Source: Pseudobacteroides cellulosolvens ATCC 35603 = DSM 2933 (GTDB taxonomy: Bacteria; Bacillota; Clostridia; Acetivibrionales; DSM-2933). From it: a stretch of 64,000 nucleotides of DNA. This document shows positions 1 to 9,027 of the stretch, one piece after another. Position numbers and translations under genes: made by a program. The DNA is taken from positions 3,113,001-3,177,000 of the forward strand of contig NZ_LGTC01000001.1 of the NCBI RefSeq assembly GCF_001262605.1, written 5' to 3'. The notes under the pieces were generated by a model that saw only the letters and a list, made by a program, of their open reading frames with translations, did not search any database and was not told where the DNA came from. Within the stretch, counting starts at the first letter, position 1. Each line of letters begins with the position of its first letter.

Positions 1-87
1 TTTACCCTCGATAAGACCTTTTTTTATAGCATGTTTTATGGTTCCAGCCGCACTCTCACTAAAACAAATATGTATGATTTCCTTCAC
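1..87 (-). CDS. DUF1835 domain protein, N-terminal fragment
   Basis: Only the first 29 codons are inside the window; the gene continues past position 1. It starts at a GTG (85-87) with GGAGAG six bases upstream. The peptide reads VKEIIHICFSESAAGTIKHA and continues, which matches my memory of the start of DUF1835 proteins (a short beta strand ending in H-I-x-F, then S/D-SAAG-x-hK). The molecular role of that family is not established. The family call rests on a short stretch, so it is moderate. Confidence 0.6.
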   Translation of the reverse strand, partial: MKEIIHICFSESAAGTIKHAIKKGLIEGK

Positions 88-164
88 AGTAATCTCTCCA
101 TAAATTAATATTTCTTTTCAACACATATATTCATTAACAAATTTTCATATTGCCCCCGACACTT

Positions 165-281
165 TTAGTATAAGTAAAGATGCTTAAATTTCATTTGTTT
201 GCCGCCACACCATAAATACAAGTAAAACTTATCCCATACCTTACGATATTCTATATCATCAAGTTCAACCCAACTTTCCAT
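165..281 (-). pseudogene. 38-codon ORF, possible remnant of a DUF2716-like gene
   Basis: Lies in the 395-base stretch (88-482) that holds no convincing full gene. It has a good GAGGTG ribosome binding site four bases before the ATG at 281. The peptide begins MESWVELDDIEYRKVWDKFY, which resembles the start of DUF2716 proteins (W-x-x-L-x-x-x-E-Y-x-x-x-W-D-K-F-Y), but the reading frame then ends after 38 codons, far short of a full domain. I read it as the surviving 5' end of a decayed gene. It could also be a genuine small protein; the family match is from memory. Confidence 0.3.
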
Positions 282-304
282 GTAACACCTCTAATAAATG
301 CATT

Positions 305-418
305 TCATAATTCAAACCCATTAACAGTAGAACCCTTAATATTGAAATTTGTAAGATATTTTATTACAGCATCTTTATCAATTACAAGAGCGTCATATTC
401 AGTATACATAGCCATCAT
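305..418 (-). CDS. 37-codon hypothetical ORF
   Basis: Short minus-strand ORF beginning MMAMYTEYDALVIDKDAVIK, ending just upstream of the DUF2716-like remnant. Only a weak GGGAT sits upstream of the tandem ATGs. I recognise no family. It is either a small protein or the tail of a decayed gene; a plus-strand ORF over the same bases (342-725) looks like a shadow because it has no ribosome binding site and also runs across the DUF6054-like gene. Confidence 0.2.
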   Translation of the reverse strand: MMAMYTEYDALVIDKDAVIKYLTNFNIKGSTVNGFEL

Positions 419-482
419 AAATTATCCCACAAAAAGTTTCGAATTTGATAGTGCAGAATATGCAAATAGCTTTGGAAATTAT

Positions 483-818
483 TTAGTATTCGCCGATAAT
501 GTATTTATGCAATATTGTCCTAACACTATTGGCAAAATCATCTGCAGCACCCCAATCGAAATTAAAAAGCCACCCCTGGGAGCTTCCCGTTGCAATCGCC
601 CTTACATCGGTAACTCCCTTAAGGTTATCAGCAATAACCACAAGAGCCACTCTGTTGCTTACTCGCATGAAATATTTCTCAAAAACCAGAGTTCCAATGA
701 ATTGTCCATCACCCAAGTCATTTAATTCTTCATGCACCAAGTCAGCATTTTCGTTATCCCTAACCATGCTCAATACCTGTATGGGATCTATACTCACTTT
801 AAAATTACATTTACCCAT
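483..818 (-). CDS. DUF6054-like small protein
   Basis: 111-residue protein starting MGKCNFKVSIDPIQVLSMVR. I chose the ATG at 818 rather than the in-frame one at 851 because a GGGGGGGAG site lies eight bases before it. The middle and end (LVFEKYFMRVSNRVALVVIA, then ATGSSQGWLFNFDWGAADDF) resemble DUF6054 proteins of Firmicutes: a conserved Y/R-rich strand, then a glycine-serine turn before a final helix. No signal peptide or membrane segment is visible, so it is probably cytoplasmic. Function is unknown; family assignment is from memory. Confidence 0.5.
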   Translation of the reverse strand: MGKCNFKVSIDPIQVLSMVRDNENADLVHEELNDLGDGQFIGTLVFEKYFMRVSNRVALVVIADNLKGVTDVRAIATGSSQGWLFNFDWGAADDFANSVRTILHKYIIGEY

Positions 819-901
819 TGATGTTGCTCCCCCCCCTCTCTTATCATCCATATATACTATAATCGTTCAAAAAAATTTTCAACACAAACAATTTATATTC
901 C

Positions 902-2182
902 CTAAAATTTAACTTTTACCCTTTCAAACTCCGGTACCTGAGGCAAAACTCCATCTTCAGGTCTGAAGAAAACCTCCAGGTGGTTGGTACTTGGTTCATA
1001 TACAATGATTTGTTGTGTCCTCACATTGTAAAGACACCCCTCTGCCTGTGTTCCTACAGTACTGCCGGTATAATATGAAGCAATCTCTTTTAATTCATCA
1101 AGTGTTACTTCATCGCCTTTTGACAATAACTGATTTTTCATACTATCCCACCTTAAGACATTACCTGTCTCAGATGAATGATTGTCATAGTTTCCTATAA
1201 GCATAAAGGAATTAACAACTCCCAATGAATTATCTATACCCCATTCAATCCCGTCATTCAAAGGTGAATTTTCTCTCCTGACATCCCGTAAACTATTAAC
1301 ATCTGTACTCATATTATTCTCCAAGACTCCAGCAGTTTTTGGGTCACATAGAAAAATCAGATGCCCTATGCTGTAAGCTCTTTTAGCTGCCTTTAAATAG
1401 TTGGCAACACCATCGATTGTTTTATAATTTTCCAGTGAATATCTTAAATCCATGGGATAAGAGTTCTTTGATTCGGAAGAATAAGGTTGTCCTGTTCTTG
1501 AATCCAATATAGCGGCAAACACCCTATCATTGTTAAACCCTGAAATAACGCCCATAAAACCTAAATATCCAATAGAACATATAGATTTTTTATCATTTTT
1601 AAAGGTTATTACTGCTTGTAATTTTGCTAATTGATTTTGCGAACCCTGATACCAATCCAGTATCCTTTCAGCTATAGTTTTTTTAGAAACGGATCTCTCT
1701 CCATATACCGCAAGGGCAGAACATTGAGTAGATCTTGCTACGTCTGGAAATAAATTCAACATATATATTTCCTGTAACGAGAGTTTTCCATCTCCACTAA
1801 CATCTTCAGCCTTACCTGAAAATATAGATGCCATGCCCTCTATTTCATTAATGTAATCAATTGGGATTTGAGTTTTAATATCATTGACTCTCTTAATGTA
1901 AAGTTGATATGTACTGTCAGAGCCTGAACATTCTGCTAAATAGGAATCAACTAATCTTTCATAATCGGGAACCGCCTTAAGAATTTTTCTTGCATATTCT
2001 TCTCCCACCTTCCAATGTGTTTTGCATCTTTTAACATCAATATTTACTTCAAAATAATTTCCCTTGTCAGTTATGCCGACACTCTCCTTTTTATCAATGG
2101 GCATGTTATGTACACAAGCACTGGACATAATTGATGATGACAACATGATTAACAATACAATAATACTAATTTTTTTCTTCAT
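902..2182 (-). CDS. secreted C45-like Ntn-hydrolase with EF-hand-like loop
   Basis: 426 residues from the ATG at 2182, preceded by GGAGG; the upstream GTG (2194) overlaps that site and is unlikely. Residues 2-22 form a hydrophobic signal ending SSAC (Cys23), a weak lipobox, so the product is exported and perhaps lipidated. Around residue 154 the motif TQCSALAVYG resembles the self-processing cysteine of C45 acyltransferases (acyl-CoA:6-APA acyltransferase and phospholipase-B-like amidases), in which the cysteine becomes the new N-terminus after cleavage. Just before it DVSGDGKLSLQE (about 127-138) looks like a calcium-binding EF-hand loop. Substrate cannot be told. It may be co-transcribed with the membrane protein upstream (93-base gap). 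Confidence 0.6.
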   Translation of the reverse strand: MKKKISIIVLLIMLSSSIMSSACVHNMPIDKKESVGITDKGNYFEVNIDVKRCKTHWKVGEEYARKILKAVPDYERLVDSYLAECSGSDSTYQLYIKRVNDIKTQIPIDYINEIEGMASIFSGKAEDVSGDGKLSLQEIYMLNLFPDVARSTQCSALAVYGERSVSKKTIAERILDWYQGSQNQLAKLQAVITFKNDKKSICSIGYLGFMGVISGFNNDRVFAAILDSRTGQPYSSESKNSYPMDLRYSLENYKTIDGVANYLKAAKRAYSIGHLIFLCDPKTAGVLENNMSTDVNSLRDVRRENSPLNDGIEWGIDNSLGVVNSFMLIGNYDNHSSETGNVLRWDSMKNQLLSKGDEVTLDELKEIASYYTGSTVGTQAEGCLYNVRTQQIIVYEPSTNHLEVFFRPEDGVLPQVPEFERVKVKF

Positions 2183-2275
2183 ATGTACCTCCACTTTAAG
2201 TAAACTCTTTAACTATTACCATGTTATATATATAATACCACTACTTACAATTAATCACAATATTACCTTATGGCA

Positions 2276-2833
2276 TTAAATAGTATTAATCAGATCCATT
2301 AATTCGCTTGTATCACTTTCAAAATTATAAAATAGCGGTCTGAACTTTTCATCCAAAACCAATAGGTATGCCTCCCCATTTTCCGGAAATATTATAAACA
2401 TTTGGTCCATTGAATTTATTCCATCGAAGTTTAGCCATTTATTATTTACTTTCGCAGACGGTTCAAAGGGTACTCTAGCAATATAACCTTTTTCAGGAAT
2501 AGCCTTAACTTTATCATACATTCCAGTAATATTTGTTAAATACAACTCCGCTTTATTCTGAATTATAGTATTCGCTTCAATCTCCCTTATTACTTCTCCC
2601 TTGGCAATATCAAAGATCTCAATGATTTTATGTACATTAGAAGAGTCTGAAGATGCCAAAAAGGATACAAGATTGTCTCTGCCAAGTTCACCAACATTGG
2701 AACTTATGGCTTTAAATTTGTTATCCACATTTATATCCTCTTTGTGCTTGTATAGGATGGTCCCAATAGAACATAACATAATAAAAGCAAAAAATATCCC
2801 TATATATCTTGTTTTAACTTTAATAATAACCAT
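2276..2833 (-). CDS. membrane-anchored hypothetical protein
   Basis: 185 residues with one N-terminal membrane segment (about 9-27), a KHKED stretch, and then a soluble extracytoplasmic domain. GAGGTGAG is well placed before the ATG. I recognise no family: there are no cysteines after the anchor and no repeats. It lies directly upstream of the secreted Ntn-hydrolase gene in the same orientation, so the two may act together at the cell surface (inference). Confidence 0.55.
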   Translation of the reverse strand: MVIIKVKTRYIGIFFAFIMLCSIGTILYKHKEDINVDNKFKAISSNVGELGRDNLVSFLASSDSSNVHKIIEIFDIAKGEVIREIEANTIIQNKAELYLTNITGMYDKVKAIPEKGYIARVPFEPSAKVNNKWLNFDGINSMDQMFIIFPENGEAYLLVLDEKFRPLFYNFESDTSELMDLINTI

Positions 2834-2953
2834 AGATATCTCACCTCATTATTCAATATGTGATAAGATGAGGCTTTATTACAATTTGGCAGGAATTTTA
2901 TTTAATCATACCTTGGTAATATTTTAGTCATTTTAGATAAGCTTATTTTCATC

Positions 2954-4189
2954 TTAGGAAGTGCTTCTTGTTAAATCATCTATAATGCCTGCTGTGAGAA
3001 TAATCAATAAAGGCATTATTGAATGTGCATATCTTGCCTCCGGAACAAAGAGAAGCTGCAAAGCCGTCATCATAATTATAAAAATGGAAATCAACATATA
3101 TTTTCTTTTAATAAATGAAAGCATAACTCCAAACCACCCAAAAGAAATGATAAAGCTATGTAACATTTCCAGACTTTTAAATACAGAAACTCCCTCAGGA
3201 GGATAGAGCCATTGGGATTTAAATAAGAATGTAAATTTGCCTATTGTAAACCACTTTAGATAAAGCAGCGGCTCATTCTTGAATCCTTCTATTATATAAC
3301 CCAGGCCTGCTTTAAGCTGATTGTCCACATTATATTTTGATAGATCTACATTATGAAAATATGGAAATGTTCCCGCGATGAGAGGATTACCGGTCTGTGT
3401 TGCCAGAAACACAAACTTGTTAAGGCTAATAAAATTTCTTACCCACCACGGAATCATAAGAATAAGCACACCTGCACATGTAAAAAACAATGACTTTAAT
3501 ACACTTGTTTTCCTATCCATAAAATACTTATATATAAATGGTACTACAATTAAGGGTAGTGCAGTAGGTCTTACCATTACAGCAGCGGAAAAAACAAATC
3601 CGCATAACACTGCATTCTTCCTCGACTTAATATTTTCAAGAAGTATGAACTGTATGTACAGGTAAAGTACAAATAAGAAATTATACAGAGTTTCGGTTAA
3701 AATCAATGTTGCAGCCCAAATAAAGCTGGGATATACGGCATAAAATATTGCTGAAACAAACCCAACAATCCTGTTCTTTATACGCTTTCCTAAAAGGTAC
3801 ATTAAAAGGCATGTCAATGCACCAAGGATAGCTTGAACTATTCTTACAGCATCAAGCGGGCTCCCACTCTTATACCCCCAAATGTAATATATTGCACTTA
3901 GAAACAATGGGTATCCTGGAGTTATGGTTGCATTCGGTACCAATGCCGGACGATGTAATGAATAACTGTCTGTATAACCTAGATAACCGTTATCGAGAAA
4001 GTTTCTTGCCATAACATCATAGTTGTATGAATCATTTTTTAGGGGTGGATGATTTATAGTGAAGACATAATAAAGCCTGAAAAAAAGTGCAGCTAAAAAA
4101 ATCACAAGCAGGCATGACGCAATTATAAGCCTGGTTCTCTTTATGTATAGATTTTTTGCTTTATCAGTAATTCTCGTTATGTAATTCAT
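2954..4189 (-). CDS. GT39-like membrane glycosyltransferase (PMT_2 type)
   Basis: 411 residues with about ten membrane segments. The first extracytoplasmic loop carries DSYNYDVMARNFL and a later GYPLFLSAIYY, as in the ArnT/PMT_2 group, which use polyprenyl-phosphate sugars to glycosylate outer-surface acceptors. I chose the ATG at 4189 because a GAGG site overlaps the stop codon of the upstream DUF2304 gene; the longer reading from 4234 would overlap that gene by 41 bases. Together with the GT2 and DUF2304 genes it forms an operon that looks like a lipid-linked sugar donor system: GT2 makes polyprenyl-P-sugar, this enzyme uses it. Sugar and acceptor are unknown. Confidence 0.75.
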   Translation of the reverse strand: MNYITRITDKAKNLYIKRTRLIIASCLLVIFLAALFFRLYYVFTINHPPLKNDSYNYDVMARNFLDNGYLGYTDSYSLHRPALVPNATITPGYPLFLSAIYYIWGYKSGSPLDAVRIVQAILGALTCLLMYLLGKRIKNRIVGFVSAIFYAVYPSFIWAATLILTETLYNFLFVLYLYIQFILLENIKSRKNAVLCGFVFSAAVMVRPTALPLIVVPFIYKYFMDRKTSVLKSLFFTCAGVLILMIPWWVRNFISLNKFVFLATQTGNPLIAGTFPYFHNVDLSKYNVDNQLKAGLGYIIEGFKNEPLLYLKWFTIGKFTFLFKSQWLYPPEGVSVFKSLEMLHSFIISFGWFGVMLSFIKRKYMLISIFIIMMTALQLLFVPEARYAHSIMPLLIILTAGIIDDLTRSTS

Positions 4190-4193
4190 TATG

Positions 4194-4601
4194 CTATACC
4201 GCCTCGTTATCAGCCTGGTCATTACTTGATACAAGATTACTTTGGGAATCCCGGACCTTGCCTTCTACCTCCAACTTTTCTTTTATCAGAGTTATTTCCT
4301 GAGTTAAACGAATTATTTTTTTTGATTGATTTGACAGTACTATTGTAATTTGAAGCGAATATACAATCAAAAAAAGCAACCCAAATACAAACAGTACTGA
4401 AGGTGCATATTTAATATTTATTAGAGCTGATATCTTCTCTATAAATACAGGTGATATAGACAGCAGCAAAATTGTAAGTCCAAACAAAATCCAGAGCAAT
4501 GAATACTTGTCCGACAGCTTATTTTTTCTCACAAGCTCAACAACAATTACTAAAAATATAACACTAAAAATTATGGAAAGCAAATAAATATTTATTATCA
4601 T
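4194..4601 (-). CDS. DUF2304 membrane protein
   Basis: 135 residues with three membrane segments (about 5-22, 38-55 and 66-86), the second preceded by LSDKYSLLWILFG, which is typical of DUF2304. A short charged helix (about 90-115, LTQEITLIKEKLEVEG) follows and may be a coiled coil. DUF2304 genes commonly sit beside polyprenyl-phosphate glycosyltransferases, as here. The start ATG overlaps the GT2 stop by four bases (ATGA), so translation is probably coupled. Its exact role (helper or flippase-like partner) is not established. Confidence 0.75.
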   Translation of the reverse strand: MIINIYLLSIIFSVIFLVIVVELVRKNKLSDKYSLLWILFGLTILLLSISPVFIEKISALINIKYAPSVLFVFGLLFLIVYSLQITIVLSNQSKKIIRLTQEITLIKEKLEVEGKVRDSQSNLVSSNDQADNEAV

Positions 4602-5323
4602 GATAAAGCACCCGACCTGATAGAATTAATTAAGAGAACTATACTTACCTTAATCATATAATATGCAGATTTAAGCGGGGTTATGGAAGAAGTCCCTCCT
4701 TGCCGTTCTTTCATTTCTACGGGAATCTCAATAACTTTAAATTTCTTTTTATGCAGCCTTACCAATACATCTACCTCAGGGTAGTCGGAAGGATAATTGT
4801 CAGCAAAATACTCCAGAATTCTGCGATTGACAGCCCTAAATCCTGATGTAGTGTCTTTTATAGGATTTCCAGTTAGCAATGTGACAAGGCTCGAAAAAAA
4901 CATCATACCTATACGCCTTGATAATTTTGAGTTATAACTGGTTTTCTTAACATATCTAGAACCTATGACCATATCGGCACGACCTTCCACCAGCGGGGCT
5001 ATAAGATCCCCTATATAGGCAGGATCATGCTGGCCATCCCCATCTAATTGAATTGCAATATCATAATTATTAACCTTTGCATAAAGATACCCAGTCTGAA
5101 CTGCTCCTCCTATGCCAAGGTTATAAGGTAGCTTTAGAACCTTCACACCACTTTCCTCTACGATTTTGGATGTGTTATCATATGAGCCGTCATCAACAAC
5201 TACCAAATCAACATCATGGCCTGATTCATATAAGCTGCTTATGACTTTTGGAATGCTTTTTTCTTCATTAAATGCAGGCACTATAACTAATATCTTCTTG
5301 TTCCATATATTTATAGCACTCAT
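4598..5323 (-). CDS. GT2 glycosyltransferase, polyprenyl-phosphate sugar synthase type
   Basis: 241 residues of a single GT-A domain. Visible motifs are IVPAFNEEKSI at the start, VVDDGSYDNT (nucleotide binding) and QLDGDGQHDP (the DxD metal site), followed by TSGFRAVNR, the pattern of dolichyl/undecaprenyl-phosphate mannosyl- or glucosyltransferases such as DPM1. It lacks C-terminal membrane segments beyond a weakly hydrophobic end. It is first in the GT2-DUF2304-GT39 operon. No ribosome binding site is well placed for the ATG at 5323: the nearest GGGAG is about 19 bases away, so the true start could differ slightly. Confidence 0.8.
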   Translation of the reverse strand: MSAINIWNKKILVIVPAFNEEKSIPKVISSLYESGHDVDLVVVDDGSYDNTSKIVEESGVKVLKLPYNLGIGGAVQTGYLYAKVNNYDIAIQLDGDGQHDPAYIGDLIAPLVEGRADMVIGSRYVKKTSYNSKLSRRIGMMFFSSLVTLLTGNPIKDTTSGFRAVNRRILEYFADNYPSDYPEVDVLVRLHKKKFKVIEIPVEMKERQGGTSSITPLKSAYYMIKVSIVLLINSIRSGALS

Positions 5324-5577
5324 ATAACATTTGTGGGGATTGCTCCCTTTCTCCTTTTCTATTGTTTACTATATAAAAAGCATAGTATGATTACTTTTTT
5401 ACAATACATTACCATTTAGTTTGCTCAAAAATATTTTTTGTAAACAATAAAATCAACGAGATCCGGTGCTAAATTATACCATATTCAGCAATTTAATGTC
5501 AATATACCCCTACATTTATTTACATATCTAAGATTTATTATTAATTAAATTCAGCTTATACACGATAAAATATATAG

Positions 5578-5877
5578 TCGCAAAAACTGGTTTCAGATAT
5601 TATGAATAAACCGTTAGAAGATATTATGGTACAATATTCTTATTGTGATATAATTATGTTTAACAGCTATGATCATGCAGCCTTTATAGACTTCAAATTC
5701 ATATCCGGGCTAAATCTTGTTATTTCAAAGGAGCTTTGTATTGGAATGGCAGATATCTTAAGTAAAGCTGCTGCAATAGTTCCATCGAGAATATATATAA
5801 ATTTCTTTGAAGTATCTGGTGTTCATGCGTGGCGTTTTATTAACGGCACACCGGTCTGTTCGGTAAAAAAGTTATGA
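5578..5877 (+). pseudogene. 5'-truncated MIF/tautomerase-family gene
   Basis: The frame encodes MNKPLEDIMVQYSYCDIIMF and ends with PSRIYINFFEVSGVHAWRFI. The C-terminal part matches the macrophage migration inhibitory factor family (P-x-R-hYINF-x-x-x-x-W-x-x-NGT). Family members are about 115 residues and use the N-terminal proline as catalytic base. Here similarity continues upstream of the only ATG (5602), through QKLVSDI, until an in-frame TAG at 5575-5577. About the first 25 residues, including Pro1, are missing, and no ribosome binding site precedes 5602. It is probably a decaying gene; translation from 5602 would give a protein without the catalytic proline. Confidence 0.6.
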
Positions 5878-5895
5878 TTAATGGAGAATCTAATA

Positions 5896-7446
5896 ATGGA
5901 ACAAAACACAAACAAAAATATATACTCAATTATAAGAGACAATTCCCGTTTATATACTGACAAGCCCTTAATTGTCATTGATAACGAGGAAGTTACTCAT
6001 AGGGCGTTTATAAAAGATGTTGATACCATTGCCAATGCCCTCCGAAACTTTGGAATTTCACCAAACCAAAAACTTGGTATTATTATACCCAACTCTGTTA
6101 TGTGGTATAAAATATTTTGGGCTGCAGTAAAAATTGGTGCCCGGCCAGTGCCATTAGATCCTCAAATAGGTCAGTGGGAAATGACCAGGCTTATGAATCT
6201 TATGGATATAGAGGTATGTTTTGCTGCCTCATCATACAGAGCAAATAATATTATAAAAAACTTACAAAAAGCACGCCTTGAAATTAAATCTCTTAAAACA
6301 ATAATTAGTATTGATCAGGATATTAAAGAAGATGGTACCATGTCTTTTGCAAGCTTCATTGCATATGCCGATACCGTATATTCAGACACCATATACCCGC
6401 CTGATGATAATCACGCACTAATGCTTGCCTGTACATCGGGCAGTACAGGAAACCCTAAGGTAATCGTGGTGCCTCATGTTGGCTTTTATAAATCGCAGCT
6501 TGATATGGCCGATTATCTTGGATTTAACTACACAGACACCATGCTTCTAGGCATGCCTCTTTATCACCAGGGTGGTTTCGGCATGGGACTTCAAATGATT
6601 TTAAAAGGCGGAACGGTAATGTACCAGCCTTTATTCGATCCACTTATGTTCTTAAACCTTATAGTTGAGAAGAAAGTTACTGTAATACAGCTTACCTCTA
6701 CCCTAGCTAAAATTCTATTGTCTTCCCCCGAGTTTTACACTTATGATCTGTCAAATGTCCGTATTTGTTATTTTGCAGGCGAAGTACTGCCGATGGAAAT
6801 TGCAAAAGCCTTTTATGAAAAACTTGACATAAGGGTTATCAATGTTATTGGTTCTTCAGAAACCGGAACCATGGTTATATGGGACTCTATGTACGATAAA
6901 GGTACTGATCCCAGTGATTTTCAGCCACTTAGCTTCACAAAGCTAAAAATTTTAAATGACAAAGAAAATGAGGTTCAGGAAGGCCAGATAGGAACCATAT
7001 TTATTCATACGGATGCTTTGTTCATGGAGTATTATAAAAATGAACTGGAAACGTCACTTAAGCTCAAGTGGTTTGATGGCCTTAAGTGGTTTAATACAGG
7101 GGATTTGGGATTGAAGCTTTCTGACGGAAGAGTACGCTTTACCGGCAGGGCTAAAAGAATAATAAAAAGAGGCTCCAATCTTGTGTGCCCTGAAGAAATA
7201 GAAGGATTTCTTCTGACTCACCCCGATATAGAAGCCATTGCAATAGTTGGAGAAAAACACCCTGTTATTGGTGAAATGATTGTGGCTTATATTCAGCCCA
7301 AAAAAGGATGCTCCATAACAAGGGGAAATCTTATGAAGTTTTGTCAGGGAAAGCTCTCTGCATACAAGGTTCCTGATCAGGTAATTGCAACTGATGAAAT
7401 ACCAAAGGATATCGGTAAAGTACAGTTCAAATACTTAAAGGACTAA
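5896..7446 (+). CDS. acyl-CoA synthetase / AMP-binding enzyme
   Basis: 516 residues of the ANL superfamily: ATP-dependent adenylation of a carboxylic acid and usually transfer to CoA. Seen directly: the phosphate-binding loop CTSGSTGNPKV (about residue 179), GSSETG (A5-like), the YNTGD-equivalent FNTGDLG, and a C-terminal GKVQ with the catalytic lysine. I prefer the ATG at 5896 because GGAG lies nine bases before it; the ATG at 5881 has no site. Length is normal for long- or medium-chain fatty acyl or aryl CoA ligases; the substrate is not evident. It is alone on the plus strand, converging on the lipoprotein gene. Confidence 0.8.
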   Translation: MEQNTNKNIYSIIRDNSRLYTDKPLIVIDNEEVTHRAFIKDVDTIANALRNFGISPNQKLGIIIPNSVMWYKIFWAAVKIGARPVPLDPQIGQWEMTRLMNLMDIEVCFAASSYRANNIIKNLQKARLEIKSLKTIISIDQDIKEDGTMSFASFIAYADTVYSDTIYPPDDNHALMLACTSGSTGNPKVIVVPHVGFYKSQLDMADYLGFNYTDTMLLGMPLYHQGGFGMGLQMILKGGTVMYQPLFDPLMFLNLIVEKKVTVIQLTSTLAKILLSSPEFYTYDLSNVRICYFAGEVLPMEIAKAFYEKLDIRVINVIGSSETGTMVIWDSMYDKGTDPSDFQPLSFTKLKILNDKENEVQEGQIGTIFIHTDALFMEYYKNELETSLKLKWFDGLKWFNTGDLGLKLSDGRVRFTGRAKRIIKRGSNLVCPEEIEGFLLTHPDIEAIAIVGEKHPVIGEMIVAYIQPKKGCSITRGNLMKFCQGKLSAYKVPDQVIATDEIPKDIGKVQFKYLKD

Positions 7447-7490
7447 ATATTTAGCAGTTATATACTTGATAATTATTACATACTTAATAA

Positions 7491-8927
7491 CTACAAATTT
7501 AAAAATATTTTATCATTATTTTTCTTTATATATCCTTCTTCAAATAGCTCGGTTATGGCCTTTTCGAAATCCGATTTTCCATATTGGCTTTCCATATTGC
7601 TCCACAGTTCCTTATCCTCTATTTTAGCAAAATCCAGAAAGCCTAAACTAAACAAATTTTCAACTACATCATTTTTTATCATTCTCATTTTATCTTTTTC
7701 GTCATATGGCGGCAGAAGTTTTACACTTTCAGGAATTATCCCTCCATTATCATATTTGTAAATAGTATATAGATAACCCAGACTCATAGTTGACGGGGTC
7801 TGAAACCTTATGAGGCTTTGAGAGCATAGCTCCGCTTTCCCATCCCCGTTAAAGTCCTTGCAAATATATCTGTATATATGAGGGTAAAATCCTTCTTTAT
7901 CTTTCAGAACTTTTTCTATTTGAAGTTTACTATCCTTCTCAACAGACTCTACATCCTCTTTCGAACTCACAGCTGTTAGCTCTTTGTTAATCTGTGGAAA
8001 GCCGATTTTTACTTTTCCGCCTTTTTCGTATCTGAAGTCCATATCAGGTAAATCCACCTTAAGCTCCCTAAGCTTTTTATCTCTATATTCATAGGCTTTT
8101 ATTTCTCCGGTCATTCCAACACCATTTGTCATCCAAGAGTATGATATGGCAATTATGGAACCCTTATTTGAGGGTATAAATTCAACAGTTGGTGTGTCAT
8201 ACATTATATGGTAAGGCTCACTTACCCACCCAATCTCATCCTCAACATTCACTTCACTTAAACCGACTTTTAGCTTAAGCTGTCCATTTGAATCTTTTGT
8301 CCGTGCTTTATAAAATGAAAGCACCACATCATCTGCTGTTCCGTCACCATCAGCATCATGCCTGTAGGCCTTTTTCATGCTGTCCTGAATTTCATCCGGC
8401 AAATCAATTGCATATTCTGCCTCATCAATAGATAAGCTTTTCCAAAAAGCACTGCTGTCACCCCAAAGCTTATAGATGTTCCCATCTTCTTTCATATAAA
8501 AAGTATTATCTTCAACAGACAGCAAAATCTGGTTTGCCCCCGCAAACTCCAAACTATAGTCATATTTATTGTAATCAAAGCCAGGGTTATCAATAGCTAC
8601 AGTATCAAGCTTCTCAGATTTTTGCAGCATGTCCAAAATAGTATATATTAATATGTCTGATGCCTTATAAGCTTTGTCATAGCCTTTTTTCCGTATCTCC
8701 AACGTATGTTCATCATTAGCTGCTGCCAATTCTTCAAATGTCTTAAAAAGCAGCTTCTTTGAAGGATCAACCCTTGCTGTTGAGCTGTCCTTCTGCAAGG
8801 AATTTGTCTCAACTACTGGTTTATTATATGGCTCTTCCTCTATCTTACCGCATGATGCCAGTAAAGAGAGGGATAGTGTAACTGTCAAAATGAATTTTGG
8901 CAAACTGCTTCTCCATTGTATCAGCAT
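7491..8927 (-). CDS. large hypothetical lipoprotein with DxDGDG repeats
   Basis: 478 residues from the ATG at 8927, which has GGAGGA six bases upstream. The N-terminus is a lipoprotein signal with lipobox LLASC (Cys26), so it should be anchored on the outer face of the membrane. Two short loops, DADGDGTADD and DFNGDGKAE, look like calcium-binding aspartate loops of the FG-GAP/VCBS type and are each followed by a beta-strand. The rest is polar with no enzyme motif that I recognise. It converges on the acyl-CoA synthetase gene and seems to be its own transcription unit. Confidence 0.65.
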   Translation of the reverse strand: MLIQWRSSLPKFILTVTLSLSLLASCGKIEEEPYNKPVVETNSLQKDSSTARVDPSKKLLFKTFEELAAANDEHTLEIRKKGYDKAYKASDILIYTILDMLQKSEKLDTVAIDNPGFDYNKYDYSLEFAGANQILLSVEDNTFYMKEDGNIYKLWGDSSAFWKSLSIDEAEYAIDLPDEIQDSMKKAYRHDADGDGTADDVVLSFYKARTKDSNGQLKLKVGLSEVNVEDEIGWVSEPYHIMYDTPTVEFIPSNKGSIIAISYSWMTNGVGMTGEIKAYEYRDKKLRELKVDLPDMDFRYEKGGKVKIGFPQINKELTAVSSKEDVESVEKDSKLQIEKVLKDKEGFYPHIYRYICKDFNGDGKAELCSQSLIRFQTPSTMSLGYLYTIYKYDNGGIIPESVKLLPPYDEKDKMRMIKNDVVENLFSLGFLDFAKIEDKELWSNMESQYGKSDFEKAITELFEEGYIKKNNDKIFLNL

Positions 8928-9027
8928 AATAATTCCTCCATTTAAGCAAACCATATTAAAAGTATTAAATCTATTAAACTTTTGTTGTAAAGCACTATTC
9001 TTCCCGACTACGTCAAAAATCCCGGGT

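Noticed and set aside
342..725. 127-codon plus-strand ORF
   Set aside because: No ribosome binding site; it overlaps the DUF6054-like gene on the other strand and looks like a shadow.
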